Shown: positions 1 through 6,240 of the stretch, in pieces
Numbering within the stretch: position 1 is the stretch's first letter
Layout: each line of letters starts with the position of its first letter
DNA from: Deltaproteobacteria bacterium
GTDB taxonomy: Bacteria > Desulfobacterota > GWC2-55-46 > DRQE01
NCBI GenBank assembly: GCA_011371515.1
Contig: DRQE01000063.1
Location: forward strand, 1 to 6,240
Direction: 5' to 3'
DNA length: 6,240 nucleotides
Notes under the pieces: model-generated
What the model was told of the DNA's origin: nothing
What the model saw: only the letters and a program-made list of their open reading frames with translations
Databases searched by the model: none
Made by a program: the position numbers and the translations under genes

Positions 1-1
1 A

Positions 2-187
2 AAGCAGGTGGTAAAGCACACTTTCAAAGGTTTCCGGGAGCAGACGGGAAAGCCATTTATGGTGCTTACCTGTTTCGAAGGTATATTCAGGCTATCTGGG
101 GCACCGGAAGACCTGCAACTGCTTTATGAGGCAGGCATGGGACTTAGAAGGGGACAGGGCTTTGGCATGTTGGAACTTTTAGGGTAA
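2..187 (+). CDS. cas6: CRISPR endoribonuclease Cas6, 3' end only (partial)
   Basis: This is the last 61 codons of a gene that begins upstream; the frame is open from base 2 to the TAA at 185-187. The translation ends in a glycine/arginine-rich segment (residues 47-61 of the fragment, GLRRGQGFGMLELLG). That is the hallmark G-rich loop at the C-terminus of the second ferredoxin-like domain of Cas6. In type I-B systems Cas6 is the metal-independent endoribonuclease that cuts the CRISPR repeat RNA to give mature crRNAs, and it often stays on the crRNA 3' hairpin. Its catalytic residues, usually including an N-terminal-half histidine, lie outside the window and cannot be judged. The position directly before cas8b is the standard place for cas6 in this operon type. 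Only 8 bases separate it from cas8b. Identity rests on the C-terminal motif plus context. Confidence 0.9.
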   Translation, partial: KQVVKHTFKGFREQTGKPFMVLTCFEGIFRLSGAPEDLQLLYEAGMGLRRGQGFGMLELLG

Positions 188-195
188 AAGGGAAG

Positions 196-1797
196 ATGAA
201 AGAAAGGGTCTATCTTGGTGATTGGTTCTATAATGCTGGCATCGTGGGGTTTATAAAAATCCTTACAGGCAATGCCTCTCTTGACAAACAGAGTTTGGTT
301 GAGGTTGGACAAAACTACATAGAGTTTGAAAGAGGTGTGTTCAGGGGTTATACAGAAAAGTTCTTCAATGCTGCCTTCGAAAAGTATGGAAGATACAGCG
401 GCAGAGTGGAAACACTGAAAAATATTCTTGCCTCTGATGACAATGAAGCAGATAAGATAAAAAGCTTTGCCAACATACTACAGGGTTTCAAGCTCCTTAA
501 GGACAAACTTGAGGCAGAAACAGGCAAGCCCGTTACAGCAGGCACCCTCAAGAAAACACCCGAGGAACTACCCAACCTTGTAAAAAAAGCCATTGAGATA
601 CTGGAAGAACAAAAAGAAGACTTCGTGGAAAGTGATACAAAGATATACCTTAACAGAATTTACGGACAGAAGAGTTTTCTAAACAGAACCATAACCAAAG
701 AGTTGAAAAAGAAGTTCTCTAAAGACTTCGAGGAACCCCTCCTCCAAGACTCGACCAAAAAAGACAAACACCTTTTGTGCATGAACTGTGGCGACAGAAA
801 GGCAAAACATGGCTGTTCCTTCGATACAGGTGTGTCTTCTTTTCTCGGGCTCAATAAAAGTGCTGTAAATTTGGTGTGGAACTTTAGCTCAGAATTACCC
901 CTTTGCGATATATGTGAAATAATATACTTCTCTGCCTTTGCAGGCTTTACCGATACATCGCAAGGAAAGAAGATAAGTTTTCTCTTCGTAAACAGAGACT
1001 CCTCGATTAAAGAACTTTACAACGACAACCTTCTTCTACAGGAACAACTCAAAAAAGATGTTACAGAGAACTTTCTCGTAGAGTTCTTTACAGAGCTTTT
1101 GCTACGCGAAGAAAAAATAAAGGCAGAGTACTCTCTTATGAACATATCCCTCATAGAGCTCGACCTTTCAAGCGAGGTTCTTCCGCAGGTCTACACGCTG
1201 AACATAACGAGGGGAAAGGCAAAGTTCTTAAAAAACGAACACCACAGCCTGCGGAGGCTTGCAAAACTTAAGTACCGTATAAACGACGAGTGGTACCGCA
1301 TACTGCCAGAGTTCATCGGGCTCTTTATAAAAGACCAGCTTGGCCATACATATCTTTACAAACTGGCAAGAACCCTTCTTTTGAGTAAGAGAGAAGGCAG
1401 TGCCTACAGGATGTCTGCAAACCCATGGCACCTGCAGAACATAAACATACTTATATGCAAATACCTTCAAACAGTAAGGAGGTTTGATATGGGTGTATCA
1501 ACAGATGAACTATGGTTTGTGTACAGACAAGGAGAAGAGCTTGCCAAAAAACACCTTTCAGAAGGGGCGGAAAACAAGATACCTTCCATAGCCTACAGGC
1601 TTCTTAACGCCCTGCGCACAGACGATAGAAACACCTTCATGGACACCCTTATGCGTACCTACATGCACCTTAAGATGGAGGTGCCTTCCATATTCGTAAA
1701 GGCGCTGGACAATAGGGCAAACTTCCATCCTCTTGGATACAGCTTTGTAAACGGGCTTCTGAACAAATCCTTTGAAGGAGGTAACAAGAATGAGTAA
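196..1797 (+). CDS. cas8b1: Type I-B Cascade large subunit Cas8b1 (Cst1, CXXC-CXXC family)
   Basis: This 533-residue protein matches the Cst1/Cas8b1 family, the large subunit of type I-B Cascade. By family knowledge it helps recognise the PAM, opens target DNA and recruits Cas3. The family signature is visible: CMNC at residues 195-198 and CDIC at 237-240, about 40 residues apart, a likely structural zinc site. C207 lies between them. The N-terminus (YLGDWFYNAGIVGFIKIL) is typical of Cst1. Residues 80-180 are Lys/Glu-rich and probably helical. The C-terminal hundred residues look all-helical and carry a second translation start (see 1489-1797). The ATG at 196 has no well-spaced ribosome-binding site: AAGGGAAG abuts the start and AGGG at 181-184 is weak. 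Reinitiation after cas6, 8 bases upstream, is likely. The 3' end overlaps cas7 by 8 bases. Confidence 0.93.
   Translation: MKERVYLGDWFYNAGIVGFIKILTGNASLDKQSLVEVGQNYIEFERGVFRGYTEKFFNAAFEKYGRYSGRVETLKNILASDDNEADKIKSFANILQGFKLLKDKLEAETGKPVTAGTLKKTPEELPNLVKKAIEILEEQKEDFVESDTKIYLNRIYGQKSFLNRTITKELKKKFSKDFEEPLLQDSTKKDKHLLCMNCGDRKAKHGCSFDTGVSSFLGLNKSAVNLVWNFSSELPLCDICEIIYFSAFAGFTDTSQGKKISFLFVNRDSSIKELYNDNLLLQEQLKKDVTENFLVEFFTELLLREEKIKAEYSLMNISLIELDLSSEVLPQVYTLNITRGKAKFLKNEHHSLRRLAKLKYRINDEWYRILPEFIGLFIKDQLGHTYLYKLARTLLLSKREGSAYRMSANPWHLQNINILICKYLQTVRRFDMGVSTDELWFVYRQGEELAKKHLSEGAENKIPSIAYRLLNALRTDDRNTFMDTLMRTYMHLKMEVPSIFVKALDNRANFHPLGYSFVNGLLNKSFEGGNKNE
1476..1483 (+). promoter_or_regulatory. Internal ribosome-binding site within cas8b (for Cas11b)
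   Basis: A perfect AAGGAGGT Shine-Dalgarno sequence lies within the cas8b coding region, five bases before an in-frame ATG at 1489-1491. By eye the only other full AAGGAGGT in the window is the one in front of cas7. In the cas8b frame it covers tandem AGG AGG arginine codons (R428-R429), so codon choice could create the motif by chance. The correct spacing to an in-frame ATG at the expected Cas11 boundary argues that it is used. Confidence 0.75.
1489..1797 (+). CDS. cas11: Probable small subunit Cas11b, translated internally from the 3' end of cas8b
   Basis: An in-frame ATG (Met432 of Cas8b) preceded by a perfect Shine-Dalgarno sequence would give a separate 102-residue protein with the same stop codon as cas8b. 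It begins MGVSTDELWFVYRQ and ends in a GYSFVNGLLNK segment followed by a short charged tail. It looks all-helical, as expected for Cas11, with amphipathic stretches at about residues 5-25, 33-42 and 45-62. Internal initiation of Cas11 from the large-subunit gene has been shown experimentally for some type I-B, I-C and I-D systems; its copies line the belly of Cascade and support DNA binding. No separate small-subunit gene is present among the genes in the window. What is seen is the ribosome-binding site, start and frame. That the product is made and joins Cascade is inference. Confidence 0.72.
   Translation: MGVSTDELWFVYRQGEELAKKHLSEGAENKIPSIAYRLLNALRTDDRNTFMDTLMRTYMHLKMEVPSIFVKALDNRANFHPLGYSFVNGLLNKSFEGGNKNE
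1775..1782 (+). promoter_or_regulatory. Strong ribosome-binding site of cas7
   Basis: AAGGAGGT, fully complementary to the 16S rRNA 3' end, ends 7 bases before the ATG at 1790. It lies inside the last codons of cas8b and fixes the cas7 start at 1790. An in-frame TTG at 1772 would place this site inside the coding region and is unlikely to be the start. Confidence 0.9.
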
Positions 1798-2713
1798 GGG
1801 ATTGACCATAACACTGGTCTTCGACGGCATGAGCATGAACTATGGAGAAGGGGTGGGCAATATTTCAGAACTTAAAAAACTTTCAAGAAGCGGCAGGCTA
1901 TATGCCTATCTATCGCGACAGGCGATACGATACGAGCTTTACAGAATCCTCAAAGATACCTTTGGTATGGACAGGGACAAAAAAGACCCGCTCCACAAAG
2001 AGCAAAAGGTGGTTCAGTTCCATCCTGACATAACGATAAAAGACTACATGGAGGCAGACCTTTTCGGCTACATGAAGACAAAGAGGAAGAGCAAAGACAA
2101 CGATGGCAAAACCCAGACAAGGCCAGCGGTTGTAAGACTATCTCCTGCGGTCGCCCTCGAGCCATTCATGTACGACCTTGAGTTCGGCACCAACAAGAAT
2201 TTTGCCGATAGAACGGGGGCGGATCCAAATCCTTTTCAGTTCGAACATCAGCATAGTCTTTACTCCTATACCATTACAGTAGATATGGACAGACTGGGCT
2301 ATGACCCCAACGATGGCACCACACTCGATAACGCCACACGGGCTGAAAGACTATCCATGCTTCTCGATGCGGTAAAGATTCTAAACCGCGACATAAAGGG
2401 CAGAACAGAAAACCTCAACCCGCTCTTTGCCATAGGCGGGGTGTATGATGTTAAGAACCCCTTCTTTCTCAATAGAATAAAGGTGGCATACGATGGAGAA
2501 AGTGGTAAATACCTGATAGATACTGAACCACTCAAGTCCACCACCGCGGTGAAGTTCAACGGAGAAGATATAAAAAGCAAAACCCGTATAGGCTACATAA
2601 AGGGTTTCTGGCACAACGAAGAGGAGTTTTCCGGGGTATGCACCGCAGTCGACATGGATGGCTTCTTTGAACATCTTAAAGAAGAGGTAAAAAGCCACTA
2701 TGCGGGTGCTTAA
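1790..2713 (+). CDS. cas7: Type I-B Cascade backbone subunit Cas7 (Cst2/DevR family)
   Basis: This 307-residue protein belongs to the Cst2/DevR branch of Cas7, the RRM-fold subunit that polymerises along the crRNA spacer and forms the Cascade backbone. The N-terminus is characteristic: MSKGLTITLVFDGMSMNYGE followed by GNISELKKLSR (residues 23-33) and the SRQAIRYELYR helix (42-52). EADLFGYM at 88-95 and RPAVVRLSPAVALEPF at 111-126 are further family landmarks. The Lys/Asp-rich stretch at 96-108, between those landmarks, is probably a flexible loop. Length is normal for the family. The start at 1790 is chosen for its perfect ribosome-binding site and because the protein then begins at the conserved MSKG. 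The start overlaps the cas8b stop by 8 bases, and the end overlaps cas5 by 14. Several copies per complex are expected, which fits the strong ribosome-binding site. Confidence 0.95.
   Translation: MSKGLTITLVFDGMSMNYGEGVGNISELKKLSRSGRLYAYLSRQAIRYELYRILKDTFGMDRDKKDPLHKEQKVVQFHPDITIKDYMEADLFGYMKTKRKSKDNDGKTQTRPAVVRLSPAVALEPFMYDLEFGTNKNFADRTGADPNPFQFEHQHSLYSYTITVDMDRLGYDPNDGTTLDNATRAERLSMLLDAVKILNRDIKGRTENLNPLFAIGGVYDVKNPFFLNRIKVAYDGESGKYLIDTEPLKSTTAVKFNGEDIKSKTRIGYIKGFWHNEEEFSGVCTAVDMDGFFEHLKEEVKSHYAGA
2684..2688 (+). promoter_or_regulatory. Ribosome-binding site of cas5
   Basis: GAGGT lies 11 bases before the ATG at 2700, within the last codons of cas7. The match is moderate and the spacing slightly long. 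It supports the start at 2700, which overlaps the cas7 3' end by 14 bases. Confidence 0.55.
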
Positions 2714-3416
2714 GGTAAGGGCACATCAGTTATTTGCAAACTACAGGAAGCCCCTGTCCTTCGGCTTTATAGACACCTATCCCCTTCCGCCACTTTCTAC
2801 CATAAGGGGCTGGTTTCACACAGTGGTTGGGGCAAAAGAGTACATACCACTCAGTATGTGTATACAGGGCGGGGCAGAAGCAGTTGTGTACGACCTGCAG
2901 ACACTTATAAAGTTCGACAGAAAGGAACGCACCAAACAGGGCTATCCTCTGCTTGAAGGTTTTGGAAAGACGCTGTCTCAAACGCCCACCTATGTGGCGA
3001 ACCTTTTCGATGTGGAACTCACATTGTACATCCTTGCGCCAGAAGAACACCTCCAAGTGTTCAGAGAAAACCTTCTTACAGCAGAGTATCCACACATAGG
3101 TAGATACGAGGATGTTGCGAGAATAGACTCCGTAGAACTCATAGAGCCTGAAAAGAGAAGTTTCACCCCAAGAAAAGCTCATACCATAGACTATGGTATA
3201 TACCTTAAAAAAGAGACCGCCTGTAATTGCGCACTTTCTGGCATAAACTACAGGCAGAACTTCAAATATGAAGTAATAAAGGGTCTTCGCTACTTCACAA
3301 AAGTGGATGTGGTCTATGTGGACAACGGCAGGATAGAAAGCGGCACCCACCTTTTTGACCGTGAAGAGGGGAAAGAGGGGCGCATCGTAGAGCTTATAGG
3401 CGACCTTCCAGCATGA
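2700..3416 (+). CDS. cas5: Type I-B Cascade subunit Cas5 (Cas5t)
   Basis: This 238-residue protein is a RAMP-superfamily Cas5. It caps the crRNA 5' handle and links Cas8 to the Cas7 backbone. The N-terminal beta strand (MRVLKVRAHQLFANYRKP) leads into the family motif TYPLPPLSTIRGWFH at residues 26-40, matching the usual YPxPPxSTxxG pattern. The C-terminal half contains the GIYLKKE strand and ends with GTHLFDRE and RIVELIGDLPA. Because this operon has its own cas6, Cas5 is expected to be structural and not the crRNA nuclease (that role belongs to type I-C Cas5). It starts 14 bases inside cas7 and its TGA overlaps the cas3 ATG as ATGA, so translation of all three is probably coupled. A 19-base palindrome lies within the gene at 3181-3199. 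Confidence 0.93.
   Translation: MRVLKVRAHQLFANYRKPLSFGFIDTYPLPPLSTIRGWFHTVVGAKEYIPLSMCIQGGAEAVVYDLQTLIKFDRKERTKQGYPLLEGFGKTLSQTPTYVANLFDVELTLYILAPEEHLQVFRENLLTAEYPHIGRYEDVARIDSVELIEPEKRSFTPRKAHTIDYGIYLKKETACNCALSGINYRQNFKYEVIKGLRYFTKVDVVYVDNGRIESGTHLFDREEGKEGRIVELIGDLPA
3181..3199. repeat. Perfect 9-bp inverted repeat inside cas5
   Basis: ATACCATAG, a single A, then CTATGGTAT form a perfect palindrome with nine-base arms and a one-base centre. It falls within the cas5 codons for HTIDYGIY. The one-base loop makes a strong RNA hairpin unlikely; as duplex DNA it resembles a dimeric protein-binding site. It may be chance. Confidence 0.5.
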
Positions 3417-5620
3417 GCCACTACGCAAAAATCTACTGGCAGAATGGTAGCCACACAGCCGAAAGCCTTGAAGAGCACACAAAAAGGCTTGTTGAAAACA
3501 TTAAGGTCTTGAAAGCCCTGTATGGAGAGAAGATAGATGCCCTTTCAGAGGGTAAAGATTTCTGGCACCTGCTCAAGCTTGCCTGTGTCTACCACGATGT
3601 GGGAAAGGTCTCTACAGCCTTTCAGAACAGGCTGCGGCGAATTCTCGAGGAAAAACCTCTGCCAGAACCAGCCAAAACCGAAGTTCCCCACAACTACCTT
3701 TCACCAGCCTTTCTGCCAGAAGACCTCGATGGTGAGGCTCTATGTATGCTCCTTTACGCAATAGCCTTTCATCATGCAAGGAAGATAGAGTTCTCTGAAG
3801 AGGAGCTCAAAGAAGTTATACATAAAGACCTATCGAAGGAGCGCAACAACCTTAAGTGGCTCGAAGAGTATGGCTTCAACCCAGAAGCAAACCTGTGGGA
3901 TGACTACTACAGCATGCTCGAGGACATTTATTATGGCAGAAAAGACACTCACAGAAGAACAAGGCTCTTCATACTTCTAAAGGGGCTGCTGCACAGGCTT
4001 GACCACAGCGCTTCAGCAGGCTACGACATAAGGGTTGAGAACGAAAGAATAGAGAGCCCGCAGGAAAAACTCCTTGCCTATCTTGAAAGAAAATCCAGAG
4101 AAAGGGGCATAAGGTTTGAGGGTTTAAAGAGCTTTCAGAAAAGAGCCCTTGAGCTTAAAGATTCCAATGTGATGCTTACAGCCTCTACAGGCATAGGCAA
4201 AACAGAGTTTGCCCTCAGCTGGATAGACACTGACAAGGCGTTCTATACACTTCCTGTAAGAGTATCTGTAAATGCCATGTACGAAAGGCTCAAAGCCATA
4301 TTCACGGAAGAGAAAGTCGGTATACTCCACGGCGATACATATCTTTACATTGAAGATGAAACCCGTGAGAACACAAAGTTTGAAAAAGCCCTTTACAGGC
4401 TACAGAGTGCCCGCCAGCTCTCGATGCCCCTTACGGTTACCACCGCCGACCAGCTCTTTACGGCAACATTCAAGTGGAATGGCTATGAGAAGATTTACGC
4501 AACACTTATGTATTCCAAGGTTGTGCTCGATGAGCCCCAGAGCTACTCGCCAGAAACACTGGCAATAATAGTAAAGGGACTTCAGGAGATAGCGCAGCTT
4601 GGCGGAAGGTTCTGCTTTATGAGTGCAACGGTACATCCTTTTATAAGAGACAGACTTAAGGATGTGGCAACCCTGAAAGAGCTTACCACCGTAGAAAAAC
4701 ACAAGCTCTGCCTTGAGGATAGACCCATAACAGCGCTTACAGACTCAATAGTGGCAACCTGTAAAGAGGGCAAAAGGGCTCTGGTCATAGTCAACACAAT
4801 AAGAAGGGCACAGGAGGTCTTCAGGCTGCTTAAAGATAGGGTTCCTGCAGGCCTGCTGCATTCGGGCTTCATACTCAAAGATAGAAGGGAAAAAGAGCAA
4901 GCCATACAGAGCACTGACAGCATGCCTTTTGTATGGATTACCACACAGGTTGTCGAGGCATCCCTTGATATAGACTACGATGTGCTCTTTACAGAGGTTG
5001 CAACGCTCGATTCTCTTGTGCAGCGGATGGGTAGAATTTACAGGGCTCCAGCTCGCATACTACCCCGAAACTCTCCACCAAACATAATAGTGGCAACAGA
5101 TGAGCCCTCTGACAGTGGTGCCATATACAACACCGACATAGTAGAGCTTACAAAAGACGCCCTTATAGAGTTCGATGGCAGGATACTTACAGAAGAGGCA
5201 AAACAGGAGCTTATGGAAAGGGTCTTCGATGAAGAGAAGATTCGCCATACCAGATTCTACAAAGACTTCGATGACTTCTACAAACTCCTCGACCTTGGCT
5301 TCGAAGCAGAAAATAAAGGAGAAGCCCAGTGGCTTTTCAGAAAGATGGCAAGCATTACGGGCATACCATACTGCGTTTACAGAGAATACGAAGAACTTAT
5401 TATAGGTGAACTTGATAAGCTAAAGACACCTCGCCTGCCACTGAGAGAAAGGCTTGCCTCCATGCGTAAGATTATGAGCCTTTCCGTTACGCTTCCACAC
5501 TATCGAGTGAAAGATGTCTGCAAGCTCGTAAAGGATATTTTTCTGCTCAATGTCGAGTATGACCACGAGTATGGTATAGCCCTTACCCCCGAGAGCCCAG
5601 ACGAAGGCGAGATGATCTAA
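3413..5620 (+). CDS. cas3: CRISPR-associated nuclease/helicase Cas3, HD domain fused to SF2 helicase
   Basis: This 735-residue protein has both halves of Cas3, the enzyme recruited by target-bound Cascade to nick, unwind and degrade DNA. The HD nuclease domain covers roughly residues 1-205: H22, H61-D62 in YHDVGK, H93, H120-H121 and D197 are all present, so the metal site looks intact. The superfamily 2 helicase follows: Walker A TASTGIGKTE at 256-265, Walker B DEPQ at 373-376, motif III SAT at 404-406, TTQVVEASLDID at 510-521, and motif VI QRMGRIYR at 537-544. Residues from about 550 on form the C-terminal accessory region. Length is normal for a fused Cas3. The ATG overlaps the cas5 stop (ATGA) and has no clear ribosome-binding site, so translation probably depends on reinitiation, which would keep Cas3 scarce relative to Cascade. 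Cas4 starts 2 bases after the stop. Confidence 0.96.
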   Translation: MSHYAKIYWQNGSHTAESLEEHTKRLVENIKVLKALYGEKIDALSEGKDFWHLLKLACVYHDVGKVSTAFQNRLRRILEEKPLPEPAKTEVPHNYLSPAFLPEDLDGEALCMLLYAIAFHHARKIEFSEEELKEVIHKDLSKERNNLKWLEEYGFNPEANLWDDYYSMLEDIYYGRKDTHRRTRLFILLKGLLHRLDHSASAGYDIRVENERIESPQEKLLAYLERKSRERGIRFEGLKSFQKRALELKDSNVMLTASTGIGKTEFALSWIDTDKAFYTLPVRVSVNAMYERLKAIFTEEKVGILHGDTYLYIEDETRENTKFEKALYRLQSARQLSMPLTVTTADQLFTATFKWNGYEKIYATLMYSKVVLDEPQSYSPETLAIIVKGLQEIAQLGGRFCFMSATVHPFIRDRLKDVATLKELTTVEKHKLCLEDRPITALTDSIVATCKEGKRALVIVNTIRRAQEVFRLLKDRVPAGLLHSGFILKDRREKEQAIQSTDSMPFVWITTQVVEASLDIDYDVLFTEVATLDSLVQRMGRIYRAPARILPRNSPPNIIVATDEPSDSGAIYNTDIVELTKDALIEFDGRILTEEAKQELMERVFDEEKIRHTRFYKDFDDFYKLLDLGFEAENKGEAQWLFRKMASITGIPYCVYREYEELIIGELDKLKTPRLPLRERLASMRKIMSLSVTLPHYRVKDVCKLVKDIFLLNVEYDHEYGIALTPESPDEGEMI

Positions 5621-5622
5621 CC

Positions 5623-6132
5623 ATGAAAGACTTTGACTTCGAAAGCCTTAAGACCACTGGTATAAGGGTAAACTACCTCGTTGTGTGCGAGCGCAAGCTC
5701 TGGCTTTTCGACAGGGGTATCACCATGGAGCACGGCTTTGATGCCGTGCTCATAGGGAAACTCGTTGGTGAAGACTCTTACAGAAGGGAGCCTAAAAGGG
5801 AACTCCTTATAGACAACCTTATAAACATAGACATAATGGGAACAGATAAGATAGGAGAGGTAAAGCTCTCCAACCGCCTCAAGGCGGCTGACAGGTTGCA
5901 GATACTCTACTATCTCTACTACCTGCGCCAGCTTGGTGTGGAGAAGAAGGGTATTATAAACTACCCTGCCATGCGAAGAAAAGAAGAGGTTTTACTTACC
6001 ACGGAGGCTTGCAAAGAGATTGAAAAAGCACTGGTAAGAATAAAAGAGGTTTTGTCGAAGAAGCGTCCTCCAGAGGTAAAAAGAAAACCCTATTGCCCCA
6101 AGTGCGCATACTTTGAGCTTTGTTGGAGCTAA
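5623..6132 (+). CDS. cas4: CRISPR-associated Cas4, RecB-like iron-sulfur exonuclease, with an altered nuclease motif
   Basis: This 169-residue protein is a Cas4, which by family knowledge trims prespacers and selects PAM-bearing spacers together with Cas1-Cas2. Four cysteines for a 4Fe-4S cluster are in place: C22 in VVCERKLWLF, and C158, C161 and C167 in the C-terminal YCPKCAYFELCWS. RecB-family residues visible are D70, E79 and K81 in GEVKLS, and Q93 in the LQILYYLYYL helix. The usual GxLxHE histidine is missing: the sequence reads GKLVGEDSYRRE with G49 at that position. The D70-to-E79 distance of nine residues also looks a few residues short. The nuclease site may therefore be weakened, although the fold and cluster seem intact. 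The gene starts 2 bases after cas3 with only a weak, distant AAGG at 5604-5607, so coupling is likely. Cas1 begins 4 bases after its stop. Confidence 0.93.
   Translation: MKDFDFESLKTTGIRVNYLVVCERKLWLFDRGITMEHGFDAVLIGKLVGEDSYRREPKRELLIDNLINIDIMGTDKIGEVKLSNRLKAADRLQILYYLYYLRQLGVEKKGIINYPAMRRKEEVLLTTEACKEIEKALVRIKEVLSKKRPPEVKRKPYCPKCAYFELCWS
6125..6128 (+). promoter_or_regulatory. Ribosome-binding site of cas1
   Basis: GGAG ends 8 bases before the ATG at 6137 and lies within the last codons of cas4. It supports the cas1 start. Confidence 0.6.
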
Positions 6133-6136
6133 ACGG

Positions 6137-6240
6137 ATGCCACGGCAGTACTACATATTCACAAACGGAAGGCTACGAAGAAAGGACAACACCATCTATG
6201 TAGAGGCAGGTGATGGCAAAAAACGCGCCATACCTGTTGA
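6137..6240 (+). CDS. cas1: CRISPR integrase Cas1, 5' end only (partial)
   Basis: The frame opens at an ATG 4 bases after the cas4 stop and runs off the window after 34 complete codons. The translation begins MPRQYYIFTNGRLRRKDNTI and continues through YVEAGDGKKRAIPV. This matches the N-terminal beta-strand domain of type I-B Cas1, where a short hairpin strand and a charged RRKDNT turn lead to an IPVE strand. Cas1, as a dimer pair with Cas2, inserts new spacers at the leader end of the array. The catalytic Glu-His-Asp residues lie beyond the window. The GGAG ribosome-binding site and the normal cas4-cas1 order support both the start and the identity; cas2 would be expected next. Confidence 0.9.
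   Translation, partial: MPRQYYIFTNGRLRRKDNTIYVEAGDGKKRAIPV

Noticed and set aside
1253..1261. GGAGG followed by TTG inside cas8b as a second internal start.
   Set aside because: The TTG is out of the cas8b frame and too close to the motif.
1772..1789. An in-frame TTG start for cas7, six codons upstream.
   Set aside because: It would put the perfect ribosome-binding site inside the gene and add residues before the conserved MSKG N-terminus of the family.
2730..3482. A 250-codon open frame on the minus strand opposite cas5.
   Set aside because: It lies wholly antisense to a clear cas5 and the start of cas3, has a Cys/Tyr/Phe-rich composition with no recognisable domain, and follows from the codon bias of the real gene.
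4812..4818. AGGAGGT inside cas3 as another possible internal ribosome-binding site.
   Set aside because: No ATG, GTG or TTG follows at a usable distance.
5874..5887. CCGCC-TCAA-GGCGG hairpin inside cas4 as a terminator.
   Set aside because: The stem is only five base pairs, no U-tract follows, and it lies mid-gene.
1..6240. CRISPR array or leader within the window.
   Set aside because: No direct repeats with regular spacing were seen, and there is no intergenic space large enough to hold one.

Overview
The window lies inside a single plus-strand cas operon of CRISPR-Cas type I-B, in the variant with Cst1-type Cas8b, Cst2/DevR-type Cas7 and Cas5t, often called the Tneap arrangement. The order is cas6 (3' end only), cas8b1, cas7, cas5, cas3, cas4, cas1 (5' end only). 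The genes fill the window almost completely. The largest gap is 8 bases, and three junctions overlap by 8, 14 and 4 bases, so the whole set is probably translated from one mRNA with coupling between neighbours. No CRISPR array, promoter, terminator, RNA gene or mobile element is visible here. The operon start, cas2 and any array must lie outside the window.

Layout: 2-187 is the C-terminus of the crRNA-processing nuclease Cas6. 196-1797 is the large interference subunit Cas8b, with its CXXC...CXXC zinc motif. 1790-2713 is the backbone subunit Cas7. 2700-3416 is Cas5. 3413-5620 is a fused HD-nuclease/helicase Cas3. 5623-6132 is Cas4, and 6137 to the end is the start of Cas1. Cas6, Cas8b, Cas7 and Cas5 would process crRNA and form the Cascade surveillance complex, Cas3 would destroy the bound target, and Cas4 with Cas1 (and Cas2) would acquire spacers.

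The most interesting element is hidden inside cas8b. At 1476-1483 there is a perfect AAGGAGGT ribosome-binding site, and five bases later an ATG at 1489 in the cas8b frame. Starting there gives a separate 102-residue C-terminal protein, which fits the small subunit Cas11b known to be made by internal initiation in some type I-B, I-C and I-D systems. By eye, the only other complete AAGGAGGT in the window precedes cas7. The two strongest ribosome-binding sites therefore sit in front of the two subunits expected in several copies per complex. A second oddity is Cas4: the conserved RecB-family histidine appears to be glycine, and the Asp-to-Glu spacing of the nuclease site looks short.

Organism: the gene set, the heavy use of AGG/AGA arginine and ATA isoleucine codons, Lys/Glu-rich proteins and moderate GC suggest a thermophilic bacterium, possibly Aquificota. 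This is inference from style only, and no phylogenetic marker is present.
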